From Clostridia bacterium (GTDB lineage: Bacteria > Bacillota > Clostridia > Peptostreptococcales > Anaerovoracaceae), in the NCBI GenBank assembly GCA_030537495.1, contig JAUNMH010000001.1, positions 194,296-258,295 of the forward strand: a DNA stretch of 64,000 bases. The letters run 5' to 3'. The notes beneath the pieces were generated by a model. It made no database searches and was not told where the DNA came from. It saw nothing but the letters and a program-made list of their open reading frames with translations. This document shows, one piece after another, positions 25,907-32,836 of this stretch (the stretch's first letter is position 1; every line of letters begins with the position of its first letter). The position numbers were made by a program, and so were the translations under genes.

Positions 25907-25923
25907 CACATCGGTGATGCACC
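25907..25923 (-). repeat. 17-bp intergenic repeat, copy 4
   Basis: GGTGCATCACCGATGTG on the minus strand, identical to copy 1, between the 173-aa gene and the 381-aa gene. A 19-codon frame starting MMIETRADNKKKRRCITDV ends right after it, without a good ribosome site. Confidence 0.7.
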
Positions 25924-25966
25924 TTCTTTTCTTTTTATTATCTGCTCTGGTTTCAATCATCATAGG

Positions 25967-26488
25967 CTATTTATCTTCGCAATATTTATTTTCCCACTCT
26001 TTGCAAATCTTTTCTATTTCTGCAAAATATCTTATTGCAGATCCTTTTCCGCTCCCAAACAGGCTTAGCCAACCATTATCCGGATACCAAAGGGCATCAC
26101 TTGCCTTTTCTATATTGTCCTGAATCTGCTTAATTACCTTCATCTGTTCCATATCTTCATCTGGAACAGCAACCCCTGACAAAATGAAGTTTTCAAAGTG
26201 CTGCAATTTATACTTATTGAATATCCATAGATTTTCGCTGATACCGTTTATTGCCTGCGCGGGATTTACACTAATAATTCCATACTGCGTTATAAGATTT
26301 TCGTACTCTTCTTGAGTCATCTCTTCACTTTCTGCATTTAGCAAAACATTTCCGGCTGCTTCAATTGCCTGCGCGTTTTCACGAAGAACAACCTGACAAG
26401 CTTTCACGCTACGCACTGCCATTAGGAGTAGGAGCATTATAACAACAAAACCCACTATGCATATAACATTCTTTTTTCGTTTATCCAT
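25967..26488 (-). CDS. Single-helix membrane-anchored protein
   Basis: 173 aa from MDKRKKNVICIVGFVVIMLL. One N-terminal helix is followed by an extracellular helical domain (VLRENAQAIEAAGNVLLNAE; YENLITQYGIISVNPAQA) ending in CKEWENKYCEDK. Start at 26488 is preferred because GAGGGG precedes it; an upstream ATG at 26548 would overlap the previous gene. A broken copy of its 5' part lies at 24266-24429. Function unknown. Confidence 0.65.
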   Translation of the reverse strand: MDKRKKNVICIVGFVVIMLLLLMAVRSVKACQVVLRENAQAIEAAGNVLLNAESEEMTQEEYENLITQYGIISVNPAQAINGISENLWIFNKYKLQHFENFILSGVAVPDEDMEQMKVIKQIQDNIEKASDALWYPDNGWLSLFGSGKGSAIRYFAEIEKICKEWENKYCEDK

Positions 26489-26525
26489 TCCCATTTCCCC
26501 CTCTTTCTTTGAATGTGTATTCTGG

Positions 26526-26654
26526 TTATTTTTCTTCCTTCGGTCCATTCTCCTCAGACCTGTCCATTATTCCTAGGCTCATAATAATCAAAACCAATCC
26601 GATAAAAAGTGTCCCATACATAGCTGCACTTAGTACTGTCGGTGTGATATCCAT
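26526..26654 (-). CDS. 42-aa membrane peptide, truncated form of the 81-aa protein
   Basis: MDITPTVLSAAMYGTLFIG and the rest match the second half of the 81-aa protein at 28630-28875 almost exactly. Here the repeated leader (copy B) is joined directly to the internal ATG at CATTATGAG, removing the first helix and the 11-codon frame seen in the other copy. One hydrophobic helix and an acidic tail remain. It may still be translated, but its ribosome site is poor, so it may be a deletion remnant. Confidence 0.5.
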   Translation of the reverse strand: MDITPTVLSAAMYGTLFIGLVLIIMSLGIMDRSEENGPKEEK

Positions 26655-26740
26655 CTCATAATGTTTTCTCTGGAGGTAATCTTATTACATTGTCCCCTTA
26701 TATAGTTAACGTATAAAACACCAAAAATTGGACAAGAATT
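26655..26740 (-). repeat. Repeated leader element, copy B
   Basis: 86 bases nearly identical to 28946-29032 (copy C), including the TTGTCC...GGACAA core. The direct-repeat promoter present upstream of copy C is missing here, so copy B is now inside a transcription unit. Confidence 0.65.
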
Positions 26741-26802
26741 TGGGAGTTTTTATAAAATTTCCCCTTTTGTTCTTATTGAACCATGCTAGCTAGAATTATT
26801 GC

Positions 26803-27042
26803 TTACTTCTCTCTTTTCACAATAAGGTACGATATTACAAAACAGCAAATTACTACAATAGCTAGGATTCCAAGAAGGATTAGGCCCTCATATTTAAGAG
26901 AATGCAGGTCTCCAGAATTTCTAATTATAAGACAGATAAAAAGTATTATATATGCGGGAGCTCCTATAAGCAATCTTCTCCCAGTCCTTTTGAACGCTTC
27001 TTTTAGATAATTATGTTTCATAGTTTGAATATCCTCTCGCAT
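26803..27042 (-). CDS. Small two-helix membrane protein
   Basis: 79 aa, MREDIQTMKHNYLKEAFKRT, with helices at about 24-43 and 55-75 and a basic end (IVKREK). A start at the second Met (27021) with GAGAGGAT upstream is equally possible. It follows the 349-aa secreted protein gene by 3 bases. A 13-codon remnant of a second copy is at 22989-23030. Its pairing with a secreted protein recalls effector/immunity pairs, which is inference. Confidence 0.6.
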   Translation of the reverse strand: MREDIQTMKHNYLKEAFKRTGRRLLIGAPAYIILFICLIIRNSGDLHSLKYEGLILLGILAIVVICCFVISYLIVKREK

Positions 27043-27045
27043 TTT

Positions 27046-28095
27046 TTACTTTCCTTTAATCTTTTTTAATATACTCGCTGGTACTTGACTCTCACTAACC
27101 TTATTATATTTGGGGATTCCATATATATATCCACTATTTTTTCCTCCATTTCTCCAAGTTGCAATAATAGTGATTTTCAAATAATCATTAGCCTTCATAG
27201 ACTTATATATTTCTTCCACTTTATTTTTCTGGTTAAGTGACCACAAATCAGCTATGCCCATTAATGTTGCTACAGGAGCTCCTCCAGGAAGCATCCCTAT
27301 AACTAGAATTTCTGCGCCTCTTGCCATGGACTCCTTTGTGCTCATACCCATAGAATCTAGATACTGTTTGGTCATATTCTTTGTCAAATACGACGTAATA
27401 GTTTTGTTTGGATGGGTTGTAGAACTTACAGTTATAATTTCATCCTTTGGCACATATACGACCTGAACTATTGTTTCACCTTCTATTTCATAGTGTGAAT
27501 TTAGGCGATTCCCATGAGAATCGGTGGCTACAGCTGAATCTACGACTGCAATATCTCCATCTTGCCCTACTATGTAAACCTCCCCAGTATTTTTTCCCAT
27601 ATACTCTTTTGCACTAACAATTCTTTGATTAGATTCTAAACTATATTCGTATTTATATTTCTGCACGCCCTTGTTTGTTCTTTCACTTATGGATACGCAT
27701 AGCCCATCAAAGACTATACCCCCTTGTTCTTGTTTTAAGGCTGTAACAGCAATTCTTCCCTTATTTTCAGTGTTGTACACCATTTCTCCTTTGCTGTTCA
27801 TTATTCCGTTCGTGTCTTCCGCAATATTGGGGAGTTTAAAAGAAAAGCATTCTTCATTCTTGACTACAATTTTTCCAGTTGCTTTCTGTGGAAGAATAAA
27901 GTCTGACTGATCACCTTTAACAATAAAGTTCTTCCCAACTTGTTTTATATAATTATTTCTCTCATAATCACTAACCTTGCAGTTTTCTACTGACGATATT
28001 TTTGCCTCGCTAACTCCAAAAGCAGATGTGCTTGATCCTAAGATCATTATAAGTGCCAACATCAACCAGATTACATTTACTACTTTTCTACACAT
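27046..28095 (-). CDS. Large secreted protein with C-terminal WRNGGKNSGY motif (2)
   Basis: 349 aa. Signal peptide about 1-28 (ends SSTSAFG). The middle part (IVKGDQSDFILPQKATGK; YEIEGETIVQVVYVPKDE) and the joint STTHPNKTITSYLTKN parallel the 381-aa protein. The C-terminal domain has small-residue helices (ILVIGMLPGGAPVATLMGI) and ends DYLKITIIATWRNGGKNSG followed by YIYG. Overall identity with the paralogue is low outside these points, so the pair has diverged strongly. It is the first gene after the direct-repeat promoter at 28385-28452. Confidence 0.75.
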   Translation of the reverse strand: MCRKVVNVIWLMLALIMILGSSTSAFGVSEAKISSVENCKVSDYERNNYIKQVGKNFIVKGDQSDFILPQKATGKIVVKNEECFSFKLPNIAEDTNGIMNSKGEMVYNTENKGRIAVTALKQEQGGIVFDGLCVSISERTNKGVQKYKYEYSLESNQRIVSAKEYMGKNTGEVYIVGQDGDIAVVDSAVATDSHGNRLNSHYEIEGETIVQVVYVPKDEIITVSSTTHPNKTITSYLTKNMTKQYLDSMGMSTKESMARGAEILVIGMLPGGAPVATLMGIADLWSLNQKNKVEEIYKSMKANDYLKITIIATWRNGGKNSGYIYGIPKYNKVSESQVPASILKKIKGK

Positions 28096-28239
28096 TTCTT
28101 GCCCTTTCTGTCACCTACTGACTTGATTTAAAAACTATAAATATTTCTTTTCGTGCGCAATTATGCACAAGGTACCTTTTATGTAAACTAATATTTATTA
28201 CTTACTACAATCGAGAATATATTTGGTGAAGGGAAAAGG

Positions 28240-28360
28240 ATTGCTTCTACAATACCCTTGTCACAATCACATACAGCTAAGATGGAATCCAGCTCGTCGT
28301 TCTCCTCATAGCAGTTTCTCTAACAGTAATCCTCTCTCATTGTCCCTTTATATAGTTAAG
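28240..28360 (-). pseudogene. Decayed leader and lipoprotein signal sequence (copy D)
   Basis: Aligns with 24060-24215: the leader, the GAGGAG ribosome site region and the end of a lipoprotein signal (LDSILAVCDCDKGIV against ASILVVCACGKDI). The start codon and most of the signal are gone. It lies between a direct-repeat promoter and the 349-aa gene and is now only part of the 5' untranslated region. Confidence 0.6.
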
Positions 28361-28384
28361 GATTTGAAAATTTTTTTCTACTTT

Positions 28385-28452
28385 ATTATAAACCTTACTA
28401 ACCTCCCCTAATTTTATATTGTTGAAATTAGCATTTTATTGTAGAAATTAAC
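28385..28452 (-). promoter_or_regulatory. LytTR-type direct-repeat promoter 2
   Basis: Minus strand GTTAATTTCTAC (28441-28452) and GCTAATTTCAAC (28421-28432), offset 20 bp, then exactly 30 bp, then TATAAT (28385-28390) preceded by TTAGTAAGGTT. Same layout as 5549-5616 and 29052-29119. The next gene downstream is the 349-aa secreted protein after a long leader. The stretch 28453-28629 upstream shows nothing I can name. Confidence 0.72.
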
Positions 28453-28629
28453 CTTCTCAGCATTATTATTGTGATCGTTGACGATTGTTGTCGATTATCG
28501 GATTAGATATGCTATCTTGAATCGATTCTTGATTGCTACGGAACCGAATATAACATTTTCCTGCGACGTTATACGTTCTTAATTTAGTGAGTCATAGGTA
28601 TAGTTATTTGGTTTAAATGTATATTCTGG

Positions 28630-28875
28630 TTATTTTTCTCCCTTCGTCCCGTTTTCCTCAGACCTGTCCATTATTCCTAAGTTCAGAATAATCAAACCCA
28701 ATCCGATAAAAAGTGTCCCATACATAGCTGCACTTAGTACTGTCGGTGTGATATCCATTATATATGAGAAACTGATATTTCCACCCTTAATTGCTGCCGC
28801 TATGTACTTCGCCGCGCAGCACAGTCCTGAGAATATAAGAAATGCACTTCCAGTTATTGCTTGAATTAGTCTCAT
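28630..28875 (-). CDS. 81-aa two-helix membrane protein
   Basis: MRLIQAITGSAFLIFSGLCC at the start, a second helix around 45-68 (SAAMYGTLFIGLGLIILNL), and an acidic/basic tail (DRSEENGTKGEK). A ribosome site GGAGG precedes the ATG. The second half is duplicated as the 42-aa gene at 26526-26654. It is the main gene served by direct-repeat promoter 3. Function unknown. Confidence 0.65.
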   Translation of the reverse strand: MRLIQAITGSAFLIFSGLCCAAKYIAAAIKGGNISFSYIMDITPTVLSAAMYGTLFIGLGLIILNLGIMDRSEENGTKGEK

Positions 28876-28901
28876 AATTTAAACCTCCGTCTCGTAAATA
28901 T

Positions 28902-28937
28902 TCAATGATTCGCTTTCTTTAGAGAGAAATATGCCAT
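28902..28937 (-). CDS. 11-codon leader ORF
   Basis: MAYFSLKKANH, with a near-perfect ribosome site (GAGGAGGTGACT then ATG). It sits between repeated leader copy C and the 81-aa gene. The quality of the start signal contrasts with the tiny product; it may be a leader peptide, or the stub of a gene deleted from this site. The same start signal precedes the lipoprotein gene at 24146. Confidence 0.4.
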   Translation of the reverse strand: MAYFSLKKANH

Positions 28938-28945
28938 AGTCACCT

Positions 28946-29032
28946 CCTCATAATGTTTTCTCTGGAGGTAATCTTATTACATTGTCCCCTTATATAGTTA
29001 ACGTATCAAACACCAAAAATTGGACAAGAATT
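28946..29032 (-). repeat. Repeated leader element, copy C
   Basis: Contains the TTGTCC...GGACAA core (28979-29028). It lies between direct-repeat promoter 3 and the 11-codon ORF, so it is the 5' untranslated region of that transcript. It is nearly identical to copy B. Confidence 0.65.
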
Positions 29033-29051
29033 CGAAACTTTTTTCTTTTTT

Positions 29052-29119
29052 ATTATAAACCTTACTACCCTCCCCTAATTTTAGATTGTTGAAATTAGCA
29101 ATTTTTTGTTGAAATTAAC
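29052..29119 (-). promoter_or_regulatory. LytTR-type direct-repeat promoter 3
   Basis: Minus strand GTTAATTTCAAC (29108-29119) and GCTAATTTCAAC (29088-29099), offset 20 bp, 30 bp gap, TATAAT (29052-29057) preceded by GTAGTAAGGTT. It matches promoters 1 and 2. Downstream are leader copy C and the 81-aa gene. The AT-rich stretch 29120-29275 shows no gene. Confidence 0.75.
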
Positions 29120-29275
29120 CTAGACAACATTAGTATGATGGTTGTCTACGAATTTTACACAGCGAACACGCTATAACTTGGCTCGCTTTGTTTATACGTA
29201 ATGTAGCATAGGTTTTAATGTATGTCAATAAAATATATCAGAATTTATTATTATCATATTTTATTACATAACTTG

Positions 29276-29304
29276 TTGTAAATTGAAAGGAATTATGCTA
29301 CAAT
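29276..29304 (+). promoter_or_regulatory. Promoter of the padR operon
   Basis: TTGTAA (29276-29281), 17-bp spacer, TACAAT (29299-29304), about 57 bp before padR and divergent from the minus-strand array. Confidence 0.6.
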
Positions 29305-29360
29305 CTTTGAAAATATGAGATGATTATTATATTAGAATGTTAGAGGAATGATGTAATTGT

Positions 29361-29720
29361 ATGAAAGAAACGCAAAAGAGAAATACTCTCGATAATTTTG
29401 AAGCTCAATTCAAGAAATCGACGCTGCCTCTTATGGTTCTCAAGGCCCTTTCAGAACGTGAAATGTATGCTTATGAAATAACACAAGTTGTGTTCAAGCG
29501 AAGCAATGGAAGATATAAAATGCCGTTGCTATACACAACTTTAAGAAAACTAGAGGAGCAAGGCTTTGTTGAAGAAAGCAGAAAAGAAATCTCGGAAGAT
29601 AACAGGGTACGAGTATATTACCAGATCACCAGTGAAGGATGCGCCCACTTAGAAGAACTTAAGGAATTATATGCAGATTTGGTATCAACGGTACAATCAT
29701 TTATATACGATGAAAAATAA
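29361..29720 (+). CDS. PadR-family transcriptional regulator
   Basis: 119 aa winged helix-turn-helix repressor. LPLMVLKALSEREMYAYEIT near 28-47, the recognition region YKMPLLYTTLRKLEEQGFVE and the wing RVRVYYQITSEG match the PadR fold; a C-terminal helix mediates dimerisation. It is followed 15 bases later by a membrane protein of the kind often paired with PadR. It probably represses its own operon; the inducer is unknown. Confidence 0.92.
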   Translation: MKETQKRNTLDNFEAQFKKSTLPLMVLKALSEREMYAYEITQVVFKRSNGRYKMPLLYTTLRKLEEQGFVEESRKEISEDNRVRVYYQITSEGCAHLEELKELYADLVSTVQSFIYDEK

Positions 29721-29735
29721 TGGAGGAGCAACGTA

Positions 29736-30104
29736 ATGGAAACAAAGAAAAATGAGGTCATCGAACGTTATGTCAAAAGAATCCGAGAAGAGATTTATAA
29801 TCTTTCGCCAGCTGAAGACTTTATTGAATCATTGAAGCAAGATCTATATGAATTTCAAGAAAGTAATCCAGAGCTCACAGAAGAAGATTTAGAGTCAGAG
29901 TTTGGATCCCCCGAGGAAATCGCAAAAGATTTTCTTGAGGGGAGAAACGAAGTGCAGCCAAAAGAAATTGCAAAATCTAAAAGAAGAAGAAATATTATTA
30001 TAGCAGTGTTAATAGTAGCATTACTTGGACTGGGAGCTGTTCTTGCCGACACCTTATCACATCGGCAAGTTATGGCAACGGACGTTATTGTTATACATGA
30101 TTAG
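29736..30104 (+). CDS. HAAS/DUF1700-like membrane partner of PadR
   Basis: 122 aa. The cytosolic helical domain (ERYVKRIREEIYNLSPAEDF and LESEFGSPEEIAKDFLEG) resembles the HAAS/DUF1700-type domain typical of PadR partners. One transmembrane helix near 88-106 and a short external end follow. GGAGG precedes the ATG. Such proteins probably signal membrane state to the PadR repressor; this is inferred from context, not shown. Confidence 0.75.
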   Translation: METKKNEVIERYVKRIREEIYNLSPAEDFIESLKQDLYEFQESNPELTEEDLESEFGSPEEIAKDFLEGRNEVQPKEIAKSKRRRNIIIAVLIVALLGLGAVLADTLSHRQVMATDVIVIHD

Positions 30105-30135
30105 TATGTTTTAGAATGAAAACATGGAGGTAAAA

Positions 30136-30621
30136 ATGAACTTCAGATTAAACCATAGATTAATAGTTTGCGCTGCAATTGTGGCACTTATTTTCTCAAT
30201 GATAGTCCCTGTTTATGCGGATACTTCACTGCCTAATAATACTACCTATGAGACTTTAACCTTTGACGACGGTTCATACGTTAGAATTAAGACAACTGAA
30301 CATCAAACCAGCATTTCGTTGCTTGGAACCACAAAATCCAAAAGTGCAAGTCGTTCTTATACATATTACGAGTCAAATAATACAAAAGCTTGGGATTTTA
30401 CTATAACTGGAACTTTTGAATACGATGGAAGTAAAGCAAAAGCTACTGCAGTGTCAACTGACTATAATATCTATGTTTCTAGCTGGAAATTAGTTTCACG
30501 GGACGCATCCAAAAATGGCGCTTCTGTTTCGGCAACAGGCAAATTTAAATGTAACTTGCTATCTAAATCAGCAACAATCGGATTAAAATGCTCTGCGAAT
30601 GGAACCATCTCATCGTTATAA
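30136..30621 (+). CDS. Secreted beta-rich protein
   Basis: 161 aa starting MNFRLNHRLIVCAAIVALIF; the start at 30136 is chosen because GGAGG lies 5 bases upstream. Signal peptide cleavage is expected after VPVYA. The mature part is Ser/Thr/Lys-rich (AWDFTITGTFEYDGSKAKAT, GASVSATGKFKCNLLSKSAT), probably a single beta-sandwich. It is the third gene of the padR operon. A loose resemblance to the secreted protein at 3591-4061 (alternating W/Y strands and late Cys) is noted. Confidence 0.72.
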   Translation: MNFRLNHRLIVCAAIVALIFSMIVPVYADTSLPNNTTYETLTFDDGSYVRIKTTEHQTSISLLGTTKSKSASRSYTYYESNNTKAWDFTITGTFEYDGSKAKATAVSTDYNIYVSSWKLVSRDASKNGASVSATGKFKCNLLSKSATIGLKCSANGTISSL

Positions 30622-30655
30622 GCTTCTATTTATAGAGTTTTTTCCATTTACTTGC

Positions 30656-30683
30656 TTGAATAATTCATTAGATATGTTATAAT
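30656..30683 (+). promoter_or_regulatory. Promoter and leader of the PurF-like gene
   Basis: TTGAAT (30656-30661), 16-bp spacer, TATAAT (30678-30683). The leader contains a small hairpin (GCAGG/CCTGC around 30705-30722). It does not match a purine riboswitch. Confidence 0.55.
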
Positions 30684-30757
30684 ATTTTTTTAATGTTATA
30701 GAGGCAGGTCAATAAGCGCCTGCGTATTCTGATGAATAGGAAAGGAATGATAGAATT

Positions 30758-32218
30758 ATGGGTGGTGTATTCGGTGTAGTTTCAAAGTCTGATTGTGTCA
30801 TGGACATTTTCTTTGGTACAGATTATCATTCTCACTTAGGTACTAAGAGAGGCGGAATGTGTATTCTTGAAAAGGATGGTTTTAACAGAGCGATACATAA
30901 TATTGAAAATAATCCTTTTAGAAGTAAATTTGAACCTGAGATTGAGACTATGGAAGGGCACGCTGGAATTGGAGCAATCAGTGATGGCGATCCGCAGCCT
31001 TTAACTGTAAGAAGTACACATGGCAATTTTGCCTTAACTACTGTTGGTAGAATCAACAATAAGCAGGCTCTTGTCGATGAAATTATTCATAGAACAGGTG
31101 CTCAGTTTATGACTATGAGTAAGGGCAATATCAATAATACTGAATTAGTTGCTGCACTTATTTCAACAGGTAAGGACTTGGTTGACGGAATCAAAATTGC
31201 GCAGGATAAAATAGATGGATCTTGCACTATGTTGGTTTTGACCGAGGACGGTATGTATGCAGCGAGAGACAAGCACGGCAGAACACCACTGATTATTGGC
31301 CGAAATGAGCACGGAAAATGTGCAGCCAGTGAATCATTCGCTTTCATTAATATAGGGTACGAGTTTGAGAGAGAGCTGGGCCCAGGAGAAATCACTTTTA
31401 TTACGGCTGAGGATGACAAGATTGTCGTTGAGCCACAACCACGTGAAAATATGAGGGTTTGTACCTTCTTGTGGTCATACTTTGGATATACACCGTCGAT
31501 TTACGAGGGAAAGAACGTTGAGGTTATGAGAAACCGCAACGGTGCAAGTATGGCGAGACAGGACGGAAAGATGAATGTGGACTATGTTGCAGGCGTTCCT
31601 GACAGCGGTGTTGCTCATGCGCTTGGTTATGCCAGCGAGTCTAAGATTCCGTACGCAAGACCTTTGATTAAATATACGCCGACATGGCCAAGAAGCTTCA
31701 TGCCTCAGAACCAGAAGGCTAGAAATGTAATTGCTAAGATGAAGCTTATTCCTGTATTTAAGCTTATTAAGGATAAGAAGTTTGTCTTAGTTGACGACTC
31801 AATTGTAAGAGGAACTCAGCTTTCTGAAACGGTTAAGTACTTAACTGACAATGGTGCTGATGAGATTCATGTAAGAAGTGCTTGCCCTCCAATTATGTAT
31901 GGATGTAAGTATCTGAACTTCTCCAGGAGTGTAAGTGATATGGAACTTATTTCAAGAAGATGCATCAGAGAGCTTGAAGGACTGGGTGAGTCTGCAGATG
32001 CAAACCCTGACAATCTTGGTGATAGCGTTGAAATTGCACCAGAAGTACTGGCTGAATATGCCGACAGCACGACTGAGCGATATCAGAATATGGTAAATCT
32101 TATGAGAGAAAAACTTGGCTTCGATAGCTTGAAGTTCCAGACTCTTGAGGAATTGCTTGGAGCAACTCAGGTTGAGCCTTGCACATTATGTACTTACTGT
32201 TGGAATGGTAAGGAATAG
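30758..32218 (+). CDS. Amidophosphoribosyltransferase-like protein without the catalytic Cys
   Basis: 486 aa. The glutaminase-type N-terminal domain (YHSHLGTKRGGM, GIGAISDGDPQPL, ARDKHGRTPLIIG) and C-terminal phosphoribosyltransferase domain with PRPP loop FVLVDDSIVRGTQLSE near 345-360 match PurF. PurF uses Cys1 as nucleophile, but this protein begins MGGVFGVVS, and the preceding codons hold a stop, so no other start can supply it. Late Cys residues (PCTLCTYCWNG) could bind an Fe-S cluster as in Bacillus PurF. It may use ammonia, or be a regulatory or moonlighting paralogue. No other purine gene is nearby. Confidence 0.85.
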   Translation: MGGVFGVVSKSDCVMDIFFGTDYHSHLGTKRGGMCILEKDGFNRAIHNIENNPFRSKFEPEIETMEGHAGIGAISDGDPQPLTVRSTHGNFALTTVGRINNKQALVDEIIHRTGAQFMTMSKGNINNTELVAALISTGKDLVDGIKIAQDKIDGSCTMLVLTEDGMYAARDKHGRTPLIIGRNEHGKCAASESFAFINIGYEFERELGPGEITFITAEDDKIVVEPQPRENMRVCTFLWSYFGYTPSIYEGKNVEVMRNRNGASMARQDGKMNVDYVAGVPDSGVAHALGYASESKIPYARPLIKYTPTWPRSFMPQNQKARNVIAKMKLIPVFKLIKDKKFVLVDDSIVRGTQLSETVKYLTDNGADEIHVRSACPPIMYGCKYLNFSRSVSDMELISRRCIRELEGLGESADANPDNLGDSVEIAPEVLAEYADSTTERYQNMVNLMREKLGFDSLKFQTLEELLGATQVEPCTLCTYCWNGKE

Positions 32219-32222
32219 TTAA

Positions 32223-32536
32223 GGGTATCCAAACTATTTGGTGGGCTCTCCCAAAACTCCAAACTTCATTGTGGAGCAGTTTGGTTGGCTCAAAAAACTA
32301 AAAATGTTTTTTTGACAGGAGGATTCGAACTGAATTCTCCTCTATTCTTAGAATTATGAAAATATCTACCAAGAGCAGAATAGAGGAGAAAGATGAAAGA
32401 GACAAGATGATGTACGCTTAAGATGCACTCTTGTCTCTTTTGAATATTTTTGTTAAAATGTTTTTCCACCAGTCATCCCACCAACTCAGTGAAAAATTAT
32501 GCAGCCACCTCAGCCCACCAAAAAGTTTGGATACCC
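32223..32536. mobile_element. MITE-like element, 314 bp with 25-bp terminal inverted repeats
   Basis: The ends are 25-bp inverted repeats with one mismatch (starting GGGTATCCAAACTAT on the left and GGGTATCCAAACTTT on the right strand). Inside are two more perfect inverted repeats, 14 bp (32335-32348 with 32377-32390) and 12 bp (32396-32407 with 32429-32440). No coding frame of note is present, so it would need a transposase in trans. No clear target duplication is visible. It may also act as terminator for the PurF-like gene, whose stop is 5 bases before it. Confidence 0.75.
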
Positions 32537-32599
32537 CTTTTCCATTGGACGATTTCTTATATTACAATTTTCTACAATTTTAATACTAAATCCGTACGA

Positions 32600-32836
32600 T
32601 TATTTAGAATACCAAAATAAGCAGAGAGCAAGTGTCGTTGCAATATATTGAGCAAGAGTTAACATGACTGCTTCCACAGAAATCGCTGGAAGAACGTCCA
32701 TTTCGCCAAAGTCTACGCCAGATTTTAAGGCAATGAATGCACCTGCAACCACAGGAAAAATCTTTAAAATAACAATTACAACAACCGCTATTTTAGCCGC
32801 CCAAAGAACTCTTTCCGTTGAGAACGTCCCCTTCAT
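32600..32836 (-). CDS. Small two-helix membrane protein
   Basis: 78 aa starting MKGTFSTERVLWAAKIAVVV, with GAGGAGGG upstream. Two hydrophobic helices (about 12-35 and 50-72) are joined by a loop with KSGVDFGEMDVLP. It is similar in size and topology to the small proteins of the 20.7-29 kb array, but I see no sequence match. It stands alone between the MITE and a degenerate stretch. Confidence 0.6.
   Translation of the reverse strand: MKGTFSTERVLWAAKIAVVVIVILKIFPVVAGAFIALKSGVDFGEMDVLPAISVEAVMLTLAQYIATTLALCLFWYSK

Noticed and set aside
32321..32345. GGATTCGAAC, which looks like the T-loop complement of a tRNA
   Set aside because: No acceptor stem, anticodon arm or matching D-arm around it; it belongs to the internal inverted repeats of the MITE-like element.
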